Of a stretch of DNA of 7,259 nucleotides, positions 5,760 through 7,259 are shown in pieces. The notes beneath the pieces are model-generated. The model ran no database searches. It was given only the letters and a program-made list of their open reading frames with translations, and had not been told where the DNA came from. Source of the stretch: an uncultured Clostridium sp. (GTDB lineage Bacteria; Bacillota_A; Clostridia; TANB77; CAG-508); NCBI GenBank assembly GCA_938045355.1, contig CALIMU010000134.1, forward strand, positions 1 through 7,259, read 5' to 3'. Made by a program: the position numbers and the translations under genes. How positions within the stretch are numbered: the stretch's first letter is position 1; every line of letters starts with the position of its first letter.

Positions 5760-6552
5760 TTATTTTTCTTCCTTTATATTTTTATTTCCTGCTTCCATTT
5801 GTTTTTTTACTCTTTCTAATAAGTAATTATCAAAATCAAAATATTTTTCTGTTTCTACTTTTGGAAGCTGTGTTGTATCAACTGTTGCTTCTTCTATTAT
5901 TATTTGTTTCTTATATGGCATAAGAAGTGCTTTTAATTGTTCTTCCTTTCCATCTCCTACTATTTCTTCCTTATTATATAATTCATCTAATATTTCTGTT
6001 CCTTCTATAACTTTTCCAAATACTGCATATTTACCATCTAATGCACTATCTTCTTTCATTACAATATTAAATAATCCTCCTGCTGAATTATAACTTTCAT
6101 TTACTAAACCTGCAGCTATTTGTGTATAATTTGCTCTTCCCATTGATACCATATATTTAGCATGTTTTAAATCATTATTAAATCCATTGTTTGAAAATTC
6201 ACCTTTTATTGTATATTTTTCTTCTGAATCTTTTCCTAAGTTTTTAAGTGTAACTTTTTCTTCTGTTTTATCTGTTTTTCTTCCAACATGTATAGTATTT
6301 ATATCTCTTCCATATATTAATTTTCCATTATAATATCCGACTGCTTACAAGATTTATAAAATTTGCTACAGTATTTGGTGCTTTTTCAGGATATAATTCT
6401 ATAACAATATTTCCTCTATCTTTTATCTTCATTGTAACCTTTGGATGTACTATTTCTTTTGGCTTATTAAATACAATATAACAAATAGTCCCTACAATTA
6501 TCACTAAAAATAATATCATTAATATAAACTGTAATTTTTCTCTTCTTTCCAT
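5760..6552 (-). CDS. Membrane-anchored cyclophilin-type peptidyl-prolyl isomerase, one +1 frameshift site
   Basis: Cyclophilin-type PPIase anchored by one membrane segment (about 8-28) and predicted to fold exported proteins outside the cell. ATG 6552 is preferred over an in-frame GTG at 6558 because AGAGG (6562-6558) is five bases from the ATG and overlaps the GTG. The domain begins VTMKIKDRGNIVIELYPEKA and PNTVANFINLV. The zero frame stops at TAA 6330-6328; skipping C6339 gives SSGYYNGKLIYGRD and an open frame to 5760, 263 residues in all. Later parts match the fold (YMVSMGRANYTQIAAG, ESYNSAGGLFNIV, YAVFGKVIEGTEILDEL). Catalytic positions are degenerate: after the expected Arg, the PGFxxQGG motif is replaced by NTIHVGRK, and FFI is FNI, so isomerase activity may be weak. 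A charged tail of about 40 residues ends the protein. It is the first gene of the probable operon. Confidence 0.88.
6336..6342 (-). other. +1 frameshift site AGT-CGG-A in the PPIase (G72)
   Basis: The zero frame reads GTA AGC AGT CGG ATA TTA TAA. Skipping C6339 gives AGT GGA TAT TAT AAT GGA (SGYYNG), matching the cyclophilin segment usually written GYYDG, and opens the remaining 190 residues. Confidence 0.86.
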
Positions 6553-6557
6553 TTTCA

Positions 6558-6562
6558 CCTCT
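6558..6562 (-). promoter_or_regulatory. Ribosome binding site selecting the PPIase ATG
   Basis: AGAGG followed by TGAAA and ATG. The alternative upstream GTG lies within the binding site itself and is unlikely to be used. Confidence 0.6.
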
Positions 6563-6582
6563 AATTTAATTTATACACTTCT

Positions 6583-6611
6583 ACTATATATATATATCAT
6601 TAAATTTTCAA
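6583..6611 (-). promoter_or_regulatory. Probable promoter of the PPIase-transketolase-mltG operon
   Basis: On the minus strand TTGAAA (6611-6606) and TATAGT (6588-6583) are separated by 17 bases, each close to the sigma-A consensus. The downstream leader to ATG 6552 is about 30 bases. The site lies just after the terminators of the pilin gene, where a new transcription unit is expected. Confidence 0.55.
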
Positions 6612-6646
6612 CTTTTTTTTCAAAACTGTAATTGAACAATTAAAAA

Positions 6647-6675
6647 AAACTATAAAACATAAAGTCCTATAGTTT
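6647..6675 (-). terminator. Second hairpin terminator, minus strand
   Basis: AAACTATA pairs with TATAGTTT across a 13-base loop, followed on the minus strand by a run of Ts (6649-6642). The stem is AT-rich and weak; it probably backs up the stronger hairpin 35 bases upstream on this strand. Confidence 0.5.
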
Positions 6676-6705
6676 AAATAATTATTAAATATTTCATAAT
6701 AATAT

Positions 6706-6739
6706 AAAAAAGGACTACAATTTTTTAATTATAGTCCTT
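6706..6739 (-). terminator. Rho-independent terminator of the pilin-like gene
   Basis: On the minus strand AAGGACTATAATT and AATTGTAGTCCTT form a 13-position stem with one mismatch and a four-base loop, followed by a T run (6711-6706). It lies 34 bases after the pilin stop codon. Confidence 0.75.
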
Positions 6740-6773
6740 CATTATCTTTATTTCTAAATCAATACATTAATTA

Positions 6774-7217
6774 TTAATTTGATGATACAGTAACTTTTCC
6801 TTCTGTATCCATAGAAAGTGTTGCCTTTAATTGTCCATTAAAAAATAAGTTAACACTTGAACTTGATAATGCATATGATCCTGATGATCCTGTCTTATTA
6901 AACATTCCTCCTGATGTTACTCCTTTTATATTTGGTGCTGTTACTGATGATACTGCATTATTTAATGCTGTTACATATTTATCAACTGCATCACTTGTCT
7001 TTTGTTCTAATATAAAATCTGCCCATGCTGATGCTTGTGCTGTTTTAAATTTATCTGTAGCTTCTGCCATTGATTGTTTTTCTTGTCCTGATTGTGCTCT
7101 TCCAATTAATCCATTTTCTCCTAATGCTAATTGTATTGCTACTGCTGCTAATATTAATAGTATTATTATTGTTATTACTAATGCTATTAATGTTATACCT
7201 TTTTTATTTGTTTTCAT
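6774..7217 (-). CDS. Type IV pilin-like protein
   Basis: 147 residues. The N-terminus MKTNKKG then ITLIALVITIIILLILAAVA is a class III prepilin signal: basic leader, Gly7 cleavage residue, then the hydrophobic assembly helix (about 8-30). The usual Glu at mature +5 is Ala, as is common in pilin-like proteins of low-GC Clostridia. After the helix comes LGENGLIGRAQSGQEK, a conserved feature of these Firmicute pilin-like proteins, then a Ser/Thr/Gly-rich region (about 95-120) and two beta-hairpin-like strands to the C-terminus. A strong AAGGAG is 12 bases before the ATG and a terminator follows, so it appears to be a single-gene unit. No CGG codon occurs. The partner secretion or assembly genes are not in the window. 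Confidence 0.8.
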   Translation of the reverse strand: MKTNKKGITLIALVITIIILLILAAVAIQLALGENGLIGRAQSGQEKQSMAEATDKFKTAQASAWADFILEQKTSDAVDKYVTALNNAVSSVTAPNIKGVTSGGMFNKTGSSGSYALSSSSVNLFFNGQLKATLSMDTEGKVTVSSN

Positions 7218-7247
7218 TTGTATATTTCTCCTTTTTATTTAATTTTT

Positions 7248-7253
7248 ATTATA
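7248..7253 (-). promoter_or_regulatory. -10 box of the pilin-like gene promoter (partial)
   Basis: TATAAT on the minus strand lies 30 bases upstream of the pilin ATG. The matching -35 would fall beyond the right edge of the window. Confidence 0.45.
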
Positions 7254-7259
7254 CATATA

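Noticed and set aside
592..6342. Random sequencing or homopolymer errors
   Set aside because: The errors would all have to insert C, in frame, before GGA/GGT, after a pyrimidine and never elsewhere. No site is a homopolymer longer than two of C. The same junctions without C exist nearby. A systematic modification-linked miscall cannot be fully excluded and is kept as the main alternative.
6583..6597. TA repeat as a functional microsatellite
   Set aside because: It is short, expected in such AT-rich DNA, and is explained as promoter spacer and -10 sequence.
1..7259. CRISPR array, tRNA, rRNA, insertion sequence or riboswitch
   Set aside because: No spaced direct repeats, tRNA-like cloverleaf, transposase motif, terminal inverted repeats or recognisable riboswitch consensus were seen; the only sizeable gap (6553-6773) is explained by terminators and a promoter.

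Overview
This very AT-rich window carries eight genes, all on the minus strand and mostly packed within a few bases of each other. The base composition, strong AAGGAG-type ribosome binding sites, split transketolase, MltG and class-III-like pilin subunits point to an uncultured low-GC Firmicute (Clostridia/Bacilli), probably from a gut-type community. That assignment is inference, with no marker gene to confirm it.

In transcription order (right to left): a type IV pilin-like protein (7217-6774) with its own promoter remnant and terminator; a 221-base gap with two minus-strand hairpin terminators and a promoter; then a probable operon of a membrane-anchored cyclophilin-type PPIase (6552-5760), a second pilin-like protein (5750-5229), an unrecognised membrane protein (5167-4628, with a possible internal promoter), transketolase N-terminal half (4588-3779), transketolase C-terminal half (3779-2795), a membrane-anchored, apparently truncated GH18-like protein (2781-1564), endolytic transglycosylase MltG (1534-274), and the start of an ArsC/Spx-family gene (251 to beyond base 1). 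No gene-free stretch exceeds 300 bases.

The outstanding observation is a systematic break in the reading frame. Four genes (both transketolase halves, MltG, PPIase) are interrupted at twelve places. Every interruption has the same form: a codon ending in a pyrimidine, then one extra C, then a Gly codon GGA (11 cases) or GGT (1 case). In the zero frame the A-site codon is always CGG. Skipping the C at each site restores complete proteins of family-typical length and motifs (267, 326, 419 and 263 residues), and the frame arithmetic is exact for all four genes. By eye, every in-frame CGG in the window is such a site, CGG is never needed as arginine, no other CGN arginine codon occurs, and four out-of-frame CGG triplets show no shift. 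Twelve of only about 19 CG dinucleotides in the window lie in these sites.

This looks like genome-wide decoding of CGG-A/T as glycine by +1 frameshifting (or quadruplet decoding), analogous to the pervasive +1 shifts at AGG and CCC in Perkinsus mitochondrial cox1. A systematic sequencing artefact is the main alternative. The same junctions without the extra C (GAT GGA, TCT GGA) also occur in the window, which argues against a simple context error but does not exclude it.
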